Origin: Candidatus Thorarchaeota archaeon
GTDB taxonomy: Archaea > Asgardarchaeota > Thorarchaeia > Thorarchaeales > Thorarchaeaceae
Length of the DNA: 64,000 nucleotides
NCBI GenBank assembly: GCA_003345545.1
Contig: PRDH01000019.1
Coordinates: forward strand, 24,129 to 88,128
Reading direction: 5' to 3'
Positions 24,896-32,978 of this stretch are shown one piece after another. The notes under the pieces were generated by a model. It was not told where the DNA came from. It saw nothing but the letters and a program-made list of their open reading frames with translations, and ran no database searches. Both the position numbers and the translations under genes were made by a program. The stretch's first letter is position 1. Each line of letters starts with the position of its first letter.

Positions 24896-27340
24896 ATGGC
24901 AAGTTCTTGGGTACTTAAGACACGACAGGCAAGCGAGGCTGGCAAAGAGATCCTGCTGCGGGAGGCTCTTGTTGCTCATATGCGAAGTACGAGAGACAGG
25001 CAGCTCTTCACTGGGATATTGACTGAAACTCGGCCGCTAAAGGACGTCTTTTCGTTTTTTGCATCTTTCTATCTGCACAGCTATCAGGGAATAAGATTGC
25101 TAGAGGCCGCAGAATCTCCTGAACTTACTGCTGATGGTAAAGATGACCTTGGTCAAGAGGAACGCCATCAATTGGAGCTAGAAGTGCGTAAGCTCTTTGG
25201 CGATAAGCAACGTGAGGAGATTCACACAACGCGTATCATGAGTGAACTCGCGATACGTTTCTGTGATGAATTGGGAGGCAAGCTGTCTTCCTCCCCAGAT
25301 CTGCGCGAGAAGGTGCTCTCTCTCCTAAATGAGTATCTTCAGAGAATTCCATCAGAGTACTCTCCTAATCACGACATTGACTTCGTTGTTGAAGTCACTG
25401 GCTGGGGTACACAATGGCGTGATGAGCTCTACACGAAGGCGTCAGGATTGAAAGAGAGTGCGCTCTCGTTGAGAGAGGAGTTATTGAGAGACCATCCTTC
25501 AGAAGTGCCTGAAACAACCGTCCTAAGAATGGGTCTTGAACGCATCCATGGTCGAGCTGAGTTTGCAAGGGGTCGGCTATCTGATGCTATTATTCCTTCT
25601 CGCAATTGGGATGGTATTGCAGATGCCATCATTGGACGTTTCTGCAGGGATGCGGACGAAGTCAAGTGTCTGAAGCAAGCACATGAAATCCGACTCGCCC
25701 TGCTGAAGGCAGTTGAAGAGAAGTACGATACGCCTACTACGATCGAGGACTATGAGCAAAGGCTAGGATCTGTTGTCGCCGGTCCAATCGCTGACATCCT
25801 GTCCTCTGATTCATCTCTGGTACTAGGCATATTATCCAGTCTTCTTGCTATTGATTCAGATGAACTGAAGGCGCAGCTTCGTCGGAAGGGTATTGACGAT
25901 TTGTCCATCATTGGAGAAGGCCTAAGAGCGCTCGCAGATGTTGTTGAAGACGCCCCATCAGGTCCACAGATCAGCAAGCAAGAGATGGAGCTCCTTGAGC
26001 GTTCTCTGAAGACTCTAGAGAAGCTTGAGCACACTCTCGAACATCCGGTGAAAGGACTGTTGAAGGCTCGGGGCCTTCGAGCCTCAGAACTTGACAAGAT
26101 TTCCGTGGATCTCCTTGTTAAGGATCGGAAAAGCTTGGTGGGGATTGAAGTTGAGGTTCTTGATGAGTTGGCTAAGAAGATGCGAGTTCCGCCTCCGGAA
26201 GAGGTCAAGAGGCTTGTTGAAATACGGGGCCAAGTAAAAAGTGGCGCCTTAAGTACGCTGGGCATATCTTCAGCCCGTGATTTTAGCAGACAACGCGTCG
26301 AGGAAGAAACAGTCAGGTCAATCAAACTTGACATAATCTGGCACCTCACGACTAGCATTCTAACAAACCTCACTAGGATAGTTGAGTCCTATATTCGGTC
26401 GAAGCAAGACCTGCTTCGTGTCAAGGCACTATTGAAGAGTATATACGAAGACACAGACCCAAGTCTGCAGTTTCTAAGAGAAGAGATTCTGGTTGATTTG
26501 GCTGCCATGCGTATCCATGAGTTTAAGGTAGTACACCCTGAACTTGATACAGCAAATATCTGCACATGGATGCATGCACGTCTCTCGAGTAAGGATATGA
26601 CGGCTGCACGAAAGGATCTTGATGCTACTCCGAGTCCTGCTTTCGAGGGTATTATCGACAAGCCGCTTGAGATGAGTGGTCTAGAGTATGATAACTATGC
26701 TATTGCCTTTGATATAATGCAGCGTTTCTTGAAACAGGAGCGCCTCGAAAAGCTTGCCAAAGATGAGTACGCGTTTGAAACCAAGCAAAAAGAGCAAATC
26801 CTCCTCGAGTCAAAACGGGAGTCTCTCGATGTTCTGACGTACTTGCATAACAAGGCTCAGACCGTGTTTCGTGCCATAGGCCGTGTAGGAACCAAGGGTC
26901 TGGAATGGTCTCAGAGCGATACCTCAAAGTGTTCTAACCTACTGGCATACTACATCAAAACTGGTCGTGGAAGGCTCATCTGTTCTGCATGTGGCACTGT
27001 TTCAAAGGAGAAGAAATGCCCACAACATGGCACATCCTTCATCAAGGAAGCAAATGACATGGATAATCTAGCGATATTCATGATGAGAGCGAACTATGAA
27101 ATTAAAGATGGTCTTGTTGGGAGGAGTGCTGAACAGATGCCTTGGGACAAGGCAAAATCGAGCATCGAGCGCGAAATAGGCATCCTGAAGCGAAAGGGCA
27201 AATTGACCTCAAAGGCCAATCTAAAGGAACTTCTCCCTGGAGAGATCAACTATGTGATTGGTCCTGTTATTTGCGAAATCATTGGCAAGTACTTCAACGA
27301 GTCACTAGTCTATGCAGCTCGTAGAGCCGAAGTGGCTTAA
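24896..27340 (+). CDS. Large helical protein with C-terminal zinc ribbon (second of a coupled pair)
   Basis: An 814-residue protein with no family recognised. The ATG at 24896 follows GGTGA at the preceding stop codon, a classic coupled start. It is almost all helical. Clusters rich in Glu/Lys/Leu (about residues 270-480; MELLERSLKTLEKLEHTLE) predict coiled coils. Near the C-terminus is a zinc-ribbon-like set, LICSACGTVSKEKKCPQHG (about 693-711), followed by a helical end. There are no ATPase motifs or membrane segments. Together with the preceding gene it looks like a two-subunit scaffold or large complex. Function is unknown. A short inverted repeat follows the stop. Confidence 0.72.
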   Translation: MASSWVLKTRQASEAGKEILLREALVAHMRSTRDRQLFTGILTETRPLKDVFSFFASFYLHSYQGIRLLEAAESPELTADGKDDLGQEERHQLELEVRKLFGDKQREEIHTTRIMSELAIRFCDELGGKLSSSPDLREKVLSLLNEYLQRIPSEYSPNHDIDFVVEVTGWGTQWRDELYTKASGLKESALSLREELLRDHPSEVPETTVLRMGLERIHGRAEFARGRLSDAIIPSRNWDGIADAIIGRFCRDADEVKCLKQAHEIRLALLKAVEEKYDTPTTIEDYEQRLGSVVAGPIADILSSDSSLVLGILSSLLAIDSDELKAQLRRKGIDDLSIIGEGLRALADVVEDAPSGPQISKQEMELLERSLKTLEKLEHTLEHPVKGLLKARGLRASELDKISVDLLVKDRKSLVGIEVEVLDELAKKMRVPPPEEVKRLVEIRGQVKSGALSTLGISSARDFSRQRVEEETVRSIKLDIIWHLTTSILTNLTRIVESYIRSKQDLLRVKALLKSIYEDTDPSLQFLREEILVDLAAMRIHEFKVVHPELDTANICTWMHARLSSKDMTAARKDLDATPSPAFEGIIDKPLEMSGLEYDNYAIAFDIMQRFLKQERLEKLAKDEYAFETKQKEQILLESKRESLDVLTYLHNKAQTVFRAIGRVGTKGLEWSQSDTSKCSNLLAYYIKTGRGRLICSACGTVSKEKKCPQHGTSFIKEANDMDNLAIFMMRANYEIKDGLVGRSAEQMPWDKAKSSIEREIGILKRKGKLTSKANLKELLPGEINYVIGPVICEIIGKYFNESLVYAARRAEVA

Positions 27341-27363
27341 ATCTTGGCTCTGTACACAAGATT
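27340..27363 (+). terminator. Weak hairpin after the large-protein pair
   Basis: A 7-bp inverted repeat, AATCTTG with CAAGATT, begins at the last base of the stop codon with a 10-base loop. No long T-tract follows, so its role in termination is uncertain. Confidence 0.3.
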
Positions 27364-27409
27364 CTGAGTGCATCATGTCCCAGGCAAAATAGTGCAGTAG
27401 CGAAGCCCA

Positions 27410-27415
27410 TTTATA
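27410..27415 (+). promoter_or_regulatory. TATA box of the aldolase-Fae operon
   Basis: TTTATA in the context AGCCCATTTATACC, 32 bases before the ATG at 27447. This predicts a transcript starting almost at the GGTGAT ribosome binding site (27438-27443), that is, a very short leader. Confidence 0.5.
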
Positions 27416-27446
27416 CCAACCTGCTCGGACTGGCATTGGTGATTTC

Positions 27447-28844
27447 ATGAGTAGATTCGTCCCAAAAGGAGTCATGCCGGCCCTCGTAACACCATTCACC
27501 AGAGATGGCGACATCAACGAAGAAGGCTTCAGACAGGTTATCGACTACACTATCAGTAAAGGTGCAACTGGAGTCGTACCAGCTGGAACGACCGGGGAAT
27601 TCTCGTATATGCGTACTGAGGAGCGTAAGAAACTACTGAAGCTCACTGTGGAGTATGTTGACGGTCGCGTTCCCATTATTGCTGGCACCGGCCAAAACAG
27701 CACCAGAGCGACTGTACTCTTGACCAAGTACGCTGCAGACATCGGATGCGATGCAGCCCTCGTGATTTCACCCTACTATCTCCGGCCTGGTGACAAGGGA
27801 TACTATGAGCACTATGCAACAGTGGCACGTCAAGCTGACCTGCCAGTGATTCTGTACAATCTCCCCCAATGCACTCTCGGAGTTCTCAATTCCAATGTAG
27901 TAGAAGATCTCTCTGAGATAGACAATGTTGTTGGCATAAAGGATAGCAGCGGTAATATGCCATATCTTCTAGAATTGCTCGAGAAAGTGCACGGCAGGAT
28001 AGAAGTCATAATCGGAGCTGACGAGTGCTTCCTTTCTGCAGTAGCTGCTGGAGTGAAGGCGGCGATTCTTGCTACAGCAAATCTCATTCCCCATATTTGG
28101 CTTGAAATCATGCACAAGGTCCAGAAGGGAAAGATCGAAGAGGCTGCGAAGCTGCAGAACTCTGTGCAGACATTAGCACGTCTTATACTGAAGAACGGTG
28201 CTGCGCCTCCTATTAAGGCAGGTCTACGCATGCTGGGCATCAATGCAGGCAAGAGTAGGATGCCACTTGATACTGGAGGCACGCTCACTCCTGAAACCAA
28301 AGAAGAAATCCGGCTTGAGCTCCAGAAACTTGGAGTCCTAGAAGAACTCAAGCATCCTTCAATCCAGCGAAGCATCCAGATATTTGAGGCATTGCTGCAG
28401 CAAGGTTTCACTATAGATGAGACGTCGAATGTCAAACAGAGCTCCGGTTCGAATAATACTGTTTCTGTGGCCATCGCCACAGGAAGCAAGAATAGCCCTC
28501 TGGGCGGAACCTTCGTCAAGCTTCTCACAATGCCAAAAATAGGTCACGAAGCCCTCATGGTTATTCTGGAGCCCAACCTGGCTGTCCGTCCCAGTAGCAT
28601 CATGTTTCCAATGAGGAGAATCGAATCGATGCGACAGGCATCCCTATTCTATGGTCCAGTTCAGTCTGGAGCTGCGCGAGCTATTGCTTCCTATCTTGAG
28701 AAAGGCAAGATTCCAAATCAGTCAATAGAAGATGATGTGATGGTCATGGCATTGGACGTTGATTTGAATTCGAAGGACCGCCGACAAGTCGTTGCAGCGA
28801 CACAAGAGGCTGTTGAAAAGGCCCTAGCTGGCATATGGAGGTAG
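27447..28844 (+). CDS. DHDPS/NAL-family aldolase fused to a formaldehyde-activating enzyme (Fae) domain, copy 1
   Basis: A 465-residue fusion. Residues 5-295 form a class I pyruvate-type aldolase: GTTGE at 47-51, ILYNLP with Tyr137, GIKDSSG with the Schiff-base Lys165, and GADE at about 190. The arginine that binds the second carboxylate in true dihydrodipicolinate synthase (YN-x-P-x-RTG) is absent (YNLPQCTLG), so the aldehyde partner is something else. Residues about 335-465 match Fae, which condenses formaldehyde with tetrahydromethanopterin: GHEALMVILEPNLAVRPSS, RQASLFYGPVQSGAA and IEDDVMVMALDVD. Its N-terminal motif is degenerate. The conserved His and Asp of AH(I/V)DL are Ser340 and Ala342, and the C-terminal HPFA end is missing. 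It is followed 5 bases later by copy 2. Confidence 0.85.
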   Translation: MSRFVPKGVMPALVTPFTRDGDINEEGFRQVIDYTISKGATGVVPAGTTGEFSYMRTEERKKLLKLTVEYVDGRVPIIAGTGQNSTRATVLLTKYAADIGCDAALVISPYYLRPGDKGYYEHYATVARQADLPVILYNLPQCTLGVLNSNVVEDLSEIDNVVGIKDSSGNMPYLLELLEKVHGRIEVIIGADECFLSAVAAGVKAAILATANLIPHIWLEIMHKVQKGKIEEAAKLQNSVQTLARLILKNGAAPPIKAGLRMLGINAGKSRMPLDTGGTLTPETKEEIRLELQKLGVLEELKHPSIQRSIQIFEALLQQGFTIDETSNVKQSSGSNNTVSVAIATGSKNSPLGGTFVKLLTMPKIGHEALMVILEPNLAVRPSSIMFPMRRIESMRQASLFYGPVQSGAARAIASYLEKGKIPNQSIEDDVMVMALDVDLNSKDRRQVVAATQEAVEKALAGIWR

Positions 28845-28849
28845 GCATC

Positions 28850-30328
28850 ATGTACAGTGGTAGCTATCGTTTTCAAGGCGTCTATCCAGCGTTAGTCACA
28901 CCGTTTGACGAGAACGGTGTAAATGAAAAGCAGTACAGAAACCTCATTGAGTATACGATCAAGGCCGGCGCCACGGGTATTGTTCCCTGCGGGACAACCG
29001 GAGAATTCACCAGCATGAGGTTTGATGAAAAAGTTGAAGCCATCAGAATTGCCTGTGAAGTGGCAAAGGACCGTGTTCCCGTTCTTGCAGGGACTGGGGC
29101 TGCCTACACAGGCGATGCAATCAAGCTGACACGACGAGCTTCCGAGCTAGGAGCTTCAGGAGCTCTGGTGGTTTCTCCATACTTCTTGAGACCTTCAGAC
29201 AAGGAGATATTCGAGCATTTTGAGAAGATTGCGAATAACAGCGACATTCCCATCTTCATTTATAATATCCCTCAGGTAACTGGTGTTCCCATCCATTGGA
29301 CGCTTGTCGATGGTCTGCGGGAGATTGATGGAATTGCAGGACTGAAGGATTCAAGTGGTGACCTGATTAATCTGACGACAATCCTTGTTCGCAAACCCGA
29401 GAGCTTCCAAGTAGTTGTCGGTCACGATGAGGTAGCACTTCCTGCTCTCGCATCAGGTTGTGATGGGGCTATACTCGCAAGTGCCAACGTTTTTCCCGAT
29501 AGGTACATCAAGATGCAGACTGCCTTGGCGAGTGGCTATCTCAAGGAAGCCATGATTATCCAGCGAAGCATCCAGAAGACAGTCCGCATCTTTGTGAACA
29601 GTGGTGGAGGAATGGCAATAAAGGCGGCCCTGAATATGATGGGTATCCCTGTCGGAAAGGCGAGGCCCCCTCTCCAGATTGGTGATTCTCTCAGCTATGC
29701 TGACCTTGATGAACTGAGGGCTTGCCTTGAGGATCTGCAAATGATTCCAAGAGGGCCAGTCACATTCAAGATGAGGGGCAACTCAGTAGTTGCAGAGAAC
29801 TACCCCAAGGCAGTGGGGCAAGTACCCGACACTGTGGCAGACTTGACTCTCCTTCATGGAGAGTCGTTATTCGGTTCAAATACTGAAGTGGCTCATGTCG
29901 ACCTTCTCCTTGGAATAAGAGATGGCCCAATAAAGGAGGCTCTTGCCAATGCAGGAAAGATTGCTGATGACCGGCATCCGTCCAATGTGATAAAGGATCT
30001 TGAGCTCACAACTGTATTTGCTCCGACAGTGACCATCACATCTGAGAAGCACAAGAAGCTGGTCTACGATGTCGCCCAGAAGGCGGTCAAAGATGCAGTC
30101 AAGCGTACCATTACAGATATGATTATCCCAGAAGAGCTAATCCCTGACCTTGTGATTGCTGTGAATGTCTTTGTTCACCCGAGCGCAGCGAATCCAAGGC
30201 GAGTGCACATCAATAATTTCATTGCTGTTCGCCATGCCATCCGACGTGCAATTGAAGGTCGTCAGAGTGTTGATGAGATAATCGCGCGTAAGGATTCTGC
30301 CAGGCATCCATTTGCCTATAACCCATAA
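28850..30328 (+). CDS. DHDPS/NAL-family aldolase fused to a formaldehyde-activating enzyme (Fae) domain, copy 2
   Basis: A 492-residue paralogue of the preceding fusion. The ATG at 28850 lies 7 bases after GGAGGT (28837-28842), which decides the start over an earlier overlapping ATG at 28835. The aldolase part has GTTGE (48-52), FIYNIPQVTG with Tyr138, GLKDSSG with Lys166 and GHDE (about 191), and again lacks the DHDPS arginine. The Fae part (about 335-492) keeps NTEVAHVDLLLGIRDGP with His349 and Asp351, VIAVNVFVHPSAAN and the extreme C-terminal RKDSARHPFAYNP, which lines up with the HPFA-AN end of bacterial Fae. Its central PNL/KP and GP-x-Q motifs, intact in copy 1, are lost. The two genes are cotranscribed, and an 11-bp hairpin follows. 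Confidence 0.87.
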   Translation: MYSGSYRFQGVYPALVTPFDENGVNEKQYRNLIEYTIKAGATGIVPCGTTGEFTSMRFDEKVEAIRIACEVAKDRVPVLAGTGAAYTGDAIKLTRRASELGASGALVVSPYFLRPSDKEIFEHFEKIANNSDIPIFIYNIPQVTGVPIHWTLVDGLREIDGIAGLKDSSGDLINLTTILVRKPESFQVVVGHDEVALPALASGCDGAILASANVFPDRYIKMQTALASGYLKEAMIIQRSIQKTVRIFVNSGGGMAIKAALNMMGIPVGKARPPLQIGDSLSYADLDELRACLEDLQMIPRGPVTFKMRGNSVVAENYPKAVGQVPDTVADLTLLHGESLFGSNTEVAHVDLLLGIRDGPIKEALANAGKIADDRHPSNVIKDLELTTVFAPTVTITSEKHKKLVYDVAQKAVKDAVKRTITDMIIPEELIPDLVIAVNVFVHPSAANPRRVHINNFIAVRHAIRRAIEGRQSVDEIIARKDSARHPFAYNP

Positions 30329-30338
30329 GCCTGCTCTC

Positions 30339-30467
30339 AGTGTAATGTGAGGTGGTCATACGCTTGACCGTAGCATCAGTCTCTGCCAAAACATCATTGG
30401 CCATTTGTTAAGTCCACAAAAACTGGCATTACACTAATCAGAACTTCTAGGTACATCCTAGGAGTTC
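30339..30467 (+). terminator. Strong hairpin downstream of the aldolase-Fae operon
   Basis: The 306-base gap 30329-30634 holds an 11-bp stem (30441-30451 with 30457-30467, one G-U pair, 5-base loop TACAT) and, around it, a longer-range 9-bp inverted repeat AGTGTAATG/CATTACACT (30339-30347, 30427-30435). No clear T-tract follows. It could be a terminator, an RNA processing site or part of a small RNA. The gap ends with a TATATATA-like promoter at about 30543-30552 for the next gene. Confidence 0.45.
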
Positions 30468-30634
30468 CAAGAAGAGTGCGCCTTCAGAATAGCCCCTACC
30501 CCCTGTTTGGGCGCATTCCACGGTGCATTTCTGTCTGGTTCCTCTATATATACTTCAGTGTACATGTGTTGTACAAGTCTTGCATCCCTCTTAGACTGCC
30601 GCGTCATCACCACATCCGTCGGAGTAAAACAGGA

Positions 30635-30820
30635 ATGGCTGAGAACTACATCATTCGCATTGGCGATATTCCTTCTCGGAAAATCCGCAAGAGTGTTCGC
30701 GGATTCTTGGAGGATGAAGATGTCGCTGTTGTGGTCAATGATGGACAGATATTCGACGTAGTGCTCGAAAAGAATCGGCTTGTCATGAAGTCTGACGAAC
30801 TCTGGTCAGTTCAGAAATAG
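30635..30820 (+). CDS. Small conserved-looking protein of unknown function
   Basis: A 61-residue protein starting MAENYIIRIGDIPSRKIRKS. An upstream in-frame extension rich in Arg/Tyr/His reads like untranslated leader and contains the likely TATA box, so the internal ATG 30635 is preferred. The pattern is two or three beta strands (NYIIRIG, DVAVVVNDG, IFDVVLEKNRLVMK) around one helix (RKIRKSVRGFLEDE), a compact small domain. No family is recognised. It has its own promoter and stands between the aldolase operon and the M20 peptidase. The 265-base gap after it (30821-31085) shows no further gene. Confidence 0.6.
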   Translation: MAENYIIRIGDIPSRKIRKSVRGFLEDEDVAVVVNDGQIFDVVLEKNRLVMKSDELWSVQK

Positions 30821-31085
30821 TCGCGATTTGCTCTCGAATCTCTCCCCTAAATATCTGTCCAGTCGTTGAAGTGTGGATCTCAGCCCAATTCCTACCTCAT
30901 TCTTTCAAAGAAAAAGTGGCAAATCTCAGCCTGCTCTTGGCTCGTCATCGCTAATGCTCAGACAGGGGTAACTGCCTCATCGATTGCCATCTCTACTAGC
31001 AACATCTAGCCTTATGAAAGTGTTCAAAGCTGAATCAGAATCTTCTTAGCGATAAAGCTACTCAGCCCATCTCGGTGTTGAATCC

Positions 31086-32213
31086 GTGCTAGAGTCTAGA
31101 GTGCTCTCACTTCTGAGGGATTTGGTGGCAACGAGCTCAGAAAATCCTCCTGGCCGTGAAGACAAAGTCGCCAAGGTGCTTCGCGAGCATATGGAATCGC
31201 ATGGAATCGGCTGTGTGTCAGTTGGTCCAAGCAGGCGCCCAAATCTGATATTCTCAAGTCATGATGGTCGCCACGCCGACTTGGTCATGCATGGTCATAT
31301 GGATACTGTGCCTGTTGGCAGGCCAGAGAGTTGGTCTCACGATCCCTTCGGGTCGGAGATTGTTGATGGGGCGTTCTATGGAAGAGGAGCCTGTGATATG
31401 AAAGGTCCACTCGCGGCACTCGCAGAGACCCTTATCATCTATGCTGAGGAACATCATCATCAGCCTCTTCTTGTGCTCAACACGTCAGATGAGGAGAGAG
31501 TCTTTTCAGGCGCAGAAAATGTGGTCAAGAGTGGGGAACTTGCTGGGGTACGATACGGAGTCTGTGCAGAACCCACCAATTTGCAGGTCCTTGCTGGGGA
31601 GAAGGGCCTATTCTGGTCAAGGATTGTGGCGACTGGAAAATCCGCCCATGGTTCGCGTCCGGAGCTGGGAGTGAATGCAATCAGCGCCTGCATTGACGCA
31701 ATTGATGTTCTACTTTCTGATGAATACCCATATGAAAAAGACCGACTGCTAGGCAAACCCACAGTAAACGTTGGATTAATCCGAGGCGGTATCATGGTCA
31801 ATGTTGTTCCAGATAGCTGCGAAGCGCAGCTGGATTTTCGGACTGCCAAAGGGCAGAGTCCCGAATCTCTCATGAAGTTGATGAACGAACGGCTGAACTC
31901 AGCAGGCCTATCTAATCGAGTAAAAGTTGAGTATATGCATGGAAAGCCAGCGGTCTTGACACCCCATGATTCAGTCATAGTCCAAGTCGCAGTTGAGGAA
32001 GTAGAGAGAGCGACCGGAGTTCATTCCGCACTGGGAGCTGCAACATATGGCACAGACTGCTCCGTCCTGCAGACGAAGGCTGGAATCCTCAATGTCATCT
32101 GTGGCCCCGGGATGATAGAGCATGCTCACCAGCCTGATGAGCATATCAGTCTGAATCAGTTGTACAAGGCTGTTGACGTCTTTCTAGGAATAGCTCGGAG
32201 ATTCGATCAATGA
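31086..32213 (+). CDS. M20-family metallopeptidase/deacylase (ArgE/DapE-like)
   Basis: A 375-residue dizinc hydrolase of the ArgE/DapE/ACY1/CPG2 family, removing an acyl or amino-acid group from an amide substrate. The metal and catalytic residues are all visible: VMHGHMDTVP (His and catalytic Asp, about residues 66-75), GRGACDMKG (bridging Asp, about 98-106), NTSDEER (general-base Glu and metal Glu, about 131-137) and the last metal histidine in EHAHQPDE (about 348-355). The dimerisation domain (about 170-280) includes GKSAHGSRPELG. The start is GTG 31086. Substrate is unknown. With no lysW or argB neighbours, specific assignment to Lys or Arg synthesis is not supported. Confidence 0.9.
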   Translation: MLESRVLSLLRDLVATSSENPPGREDKVAKVLREHMESHGIGCVSVGPSRRPNLIFSSHDGRHADLVMHGHMDTVPVGRPESWSHDPFGSEIVDGAFYGRGACDMKGPLAALAETLIIYAEEHHHQPLLVLNTSDEERVFSGAENVVKSGELAGVRYGVCAEPTNLQVLAGEKGLFWSRIVATGKSAHGSRPELGVNAISACIDAIDVLLSDEYPYEKDRLLGKPTVNVGLIRGGIMVNVVPDSCEAQLDFRTAKGQSPESLMKLMNERLNSAGLSNRVKVEYMHGKPAVLTPHDSVIVQVAVEEVERATGVHSALGAATYGTDCSVLQTKAGILNVICGPGMIEHAHQPDEHISLNQLYKAVDVFLGIARRFDQ

Positions 32214-32447
32214 ATTAATTCCCTACGCAATTCATCTTGGCGATAAGCAGACTATCGATGTAGCTCCGAGTCCATAAATGGCACTCACGACATCTCCCCA
32301 TAGTCAGTATTCCTATTGGTTCCTTTATATCCGTCAAGAAACGTCGTAGCTATGAAACCGCAGTCTCCATCAGGGGAAGCTTTAAAGTTGGCGTTGTGTT
32401 GAAGGAGCCTGCTGCGTTGTTGTAACAGAGCAGTGGGGCAACCTTTG

Positions 32448-32963
32448 ATGCAAATCACCGTACTCTTTACAGATCCGCTATTCCTGATTGTTTTGGTTTG
32501 GATACTCGCAGCTATTGCTGCAGCAATCTGGGCGCGCCGACCAAGAACCAAAGTGGCCAAGGTCAAAGGGCCTCTGATGAAACAGATCGGGAAGATGATA
32601 GGTGAAACAGAGAAGGGTGGCAAATTATCCGTGCCTGCTGTGAGAACGAGGCAAGAGATAATCACACGCATGTTTGAATCAAAGATGGATGCAATCGGTC
32701 TAGAACCATCCAAGGATGGCGGCTATATTCCTGTATCCACAACACCTCTAGCAAGATTCCTGAAGGACCGCGGTGTGCCAGATGATACTATCGATGCGAT
32801 TCTCGCCGGTCTAATGGAAGAGAAACAAGAAACCGAAGTGCGAGCCATCATTGACGCCGCAGCCGATTCGCCAGAGATTAATCTCGTTGGTAATGAATTG
32901 GACAAGGCAAAGGATCTTGCTGTGGAAGAATGGAAGAATCTCCGTGCGTCTGGGAAAGCCTAG
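32448..32963 (+). CDS. Membrane-anchored protein with a cytosolic helical domain
   Basis: About 171 residues from ATG 32448 (GTG 32433 is also possible). One membrane segment (about 5-28, FTDPLFLIVLVWILAAIAAA) is followed by ARRPR, so the remainder is probably cytoplasmic. The soluble part has TRQEIITRMFESKMDAIGL and then LARFLKDRGVPDDTIDAIL (about 100-118). The latter resembles the last segment of the giant surface protein (LEKRGVPPYEIDTIL, near 63630). No family is recognised. It is followed after 15 bases by AlaX, possibly in one transcript. An interaction hub or adaptor role is speculative. Confidence 0.6.
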   Translation: MQITVLFTDPLFLIVLVWILAAIAAAIWARRPRTKVAKVKGPLMKQIGKMIGETEKGGKLSVPAVRTRQEIITRMFESKMDAIGLEPSKDGGYIPVSTTPLARFLKDRGVPDDTIDAILAGLMEEKQETEVRAIIDAAADSPEINLVGNELDKAKDLAVEEWKNLRASGKA

Positions 32964-32968
32964 GAGGG
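32963..32968 (+). promoter_or_regulatory. Ribosome binding site that selects a TTG start for alaX
   Basis: GGAGGG lies at the stop of the upstream gene, 10 bases before TTG 32979. The nearest in-frame ATG (32997) is too far from it, so the TTG is the likely start. Confidence 0.55.
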
Positions 32969-32978
32969 CAATCGCAGA

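Noticed and set aside
25750..26373. A 207-codon open frame on the minus strand inside the second large protein gene
   Set aside because: It is Ser/Arg-rich shadow sequence with no ribosome binding site, lying wholly inside a well-supported coding region.
27447..30328. Calling the two fusion genes dihydrodipicolinate synthase (dapA)
   Set aside because: The arginine of the YN-x-P-x-RTG motif is missing in both (YNLPQCTLG and YNIPQVTG), and both carry Fae domains. The aldolase fold is kept but the DapA reaction is not supported.
31086..32213. Assigning the M20 peptidase specifically as lysK, argE or dapE
   Set aside because: Catalytic residues are common to all these enzymes and no biosynthetic neighbours help to choose.
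32214..32432. Extra small gene in the 219-base gap before the 32448 membrane protein
   Set aside because: Short frames there have no ribosome binding site or recognisable motif. Nothing could be supported.
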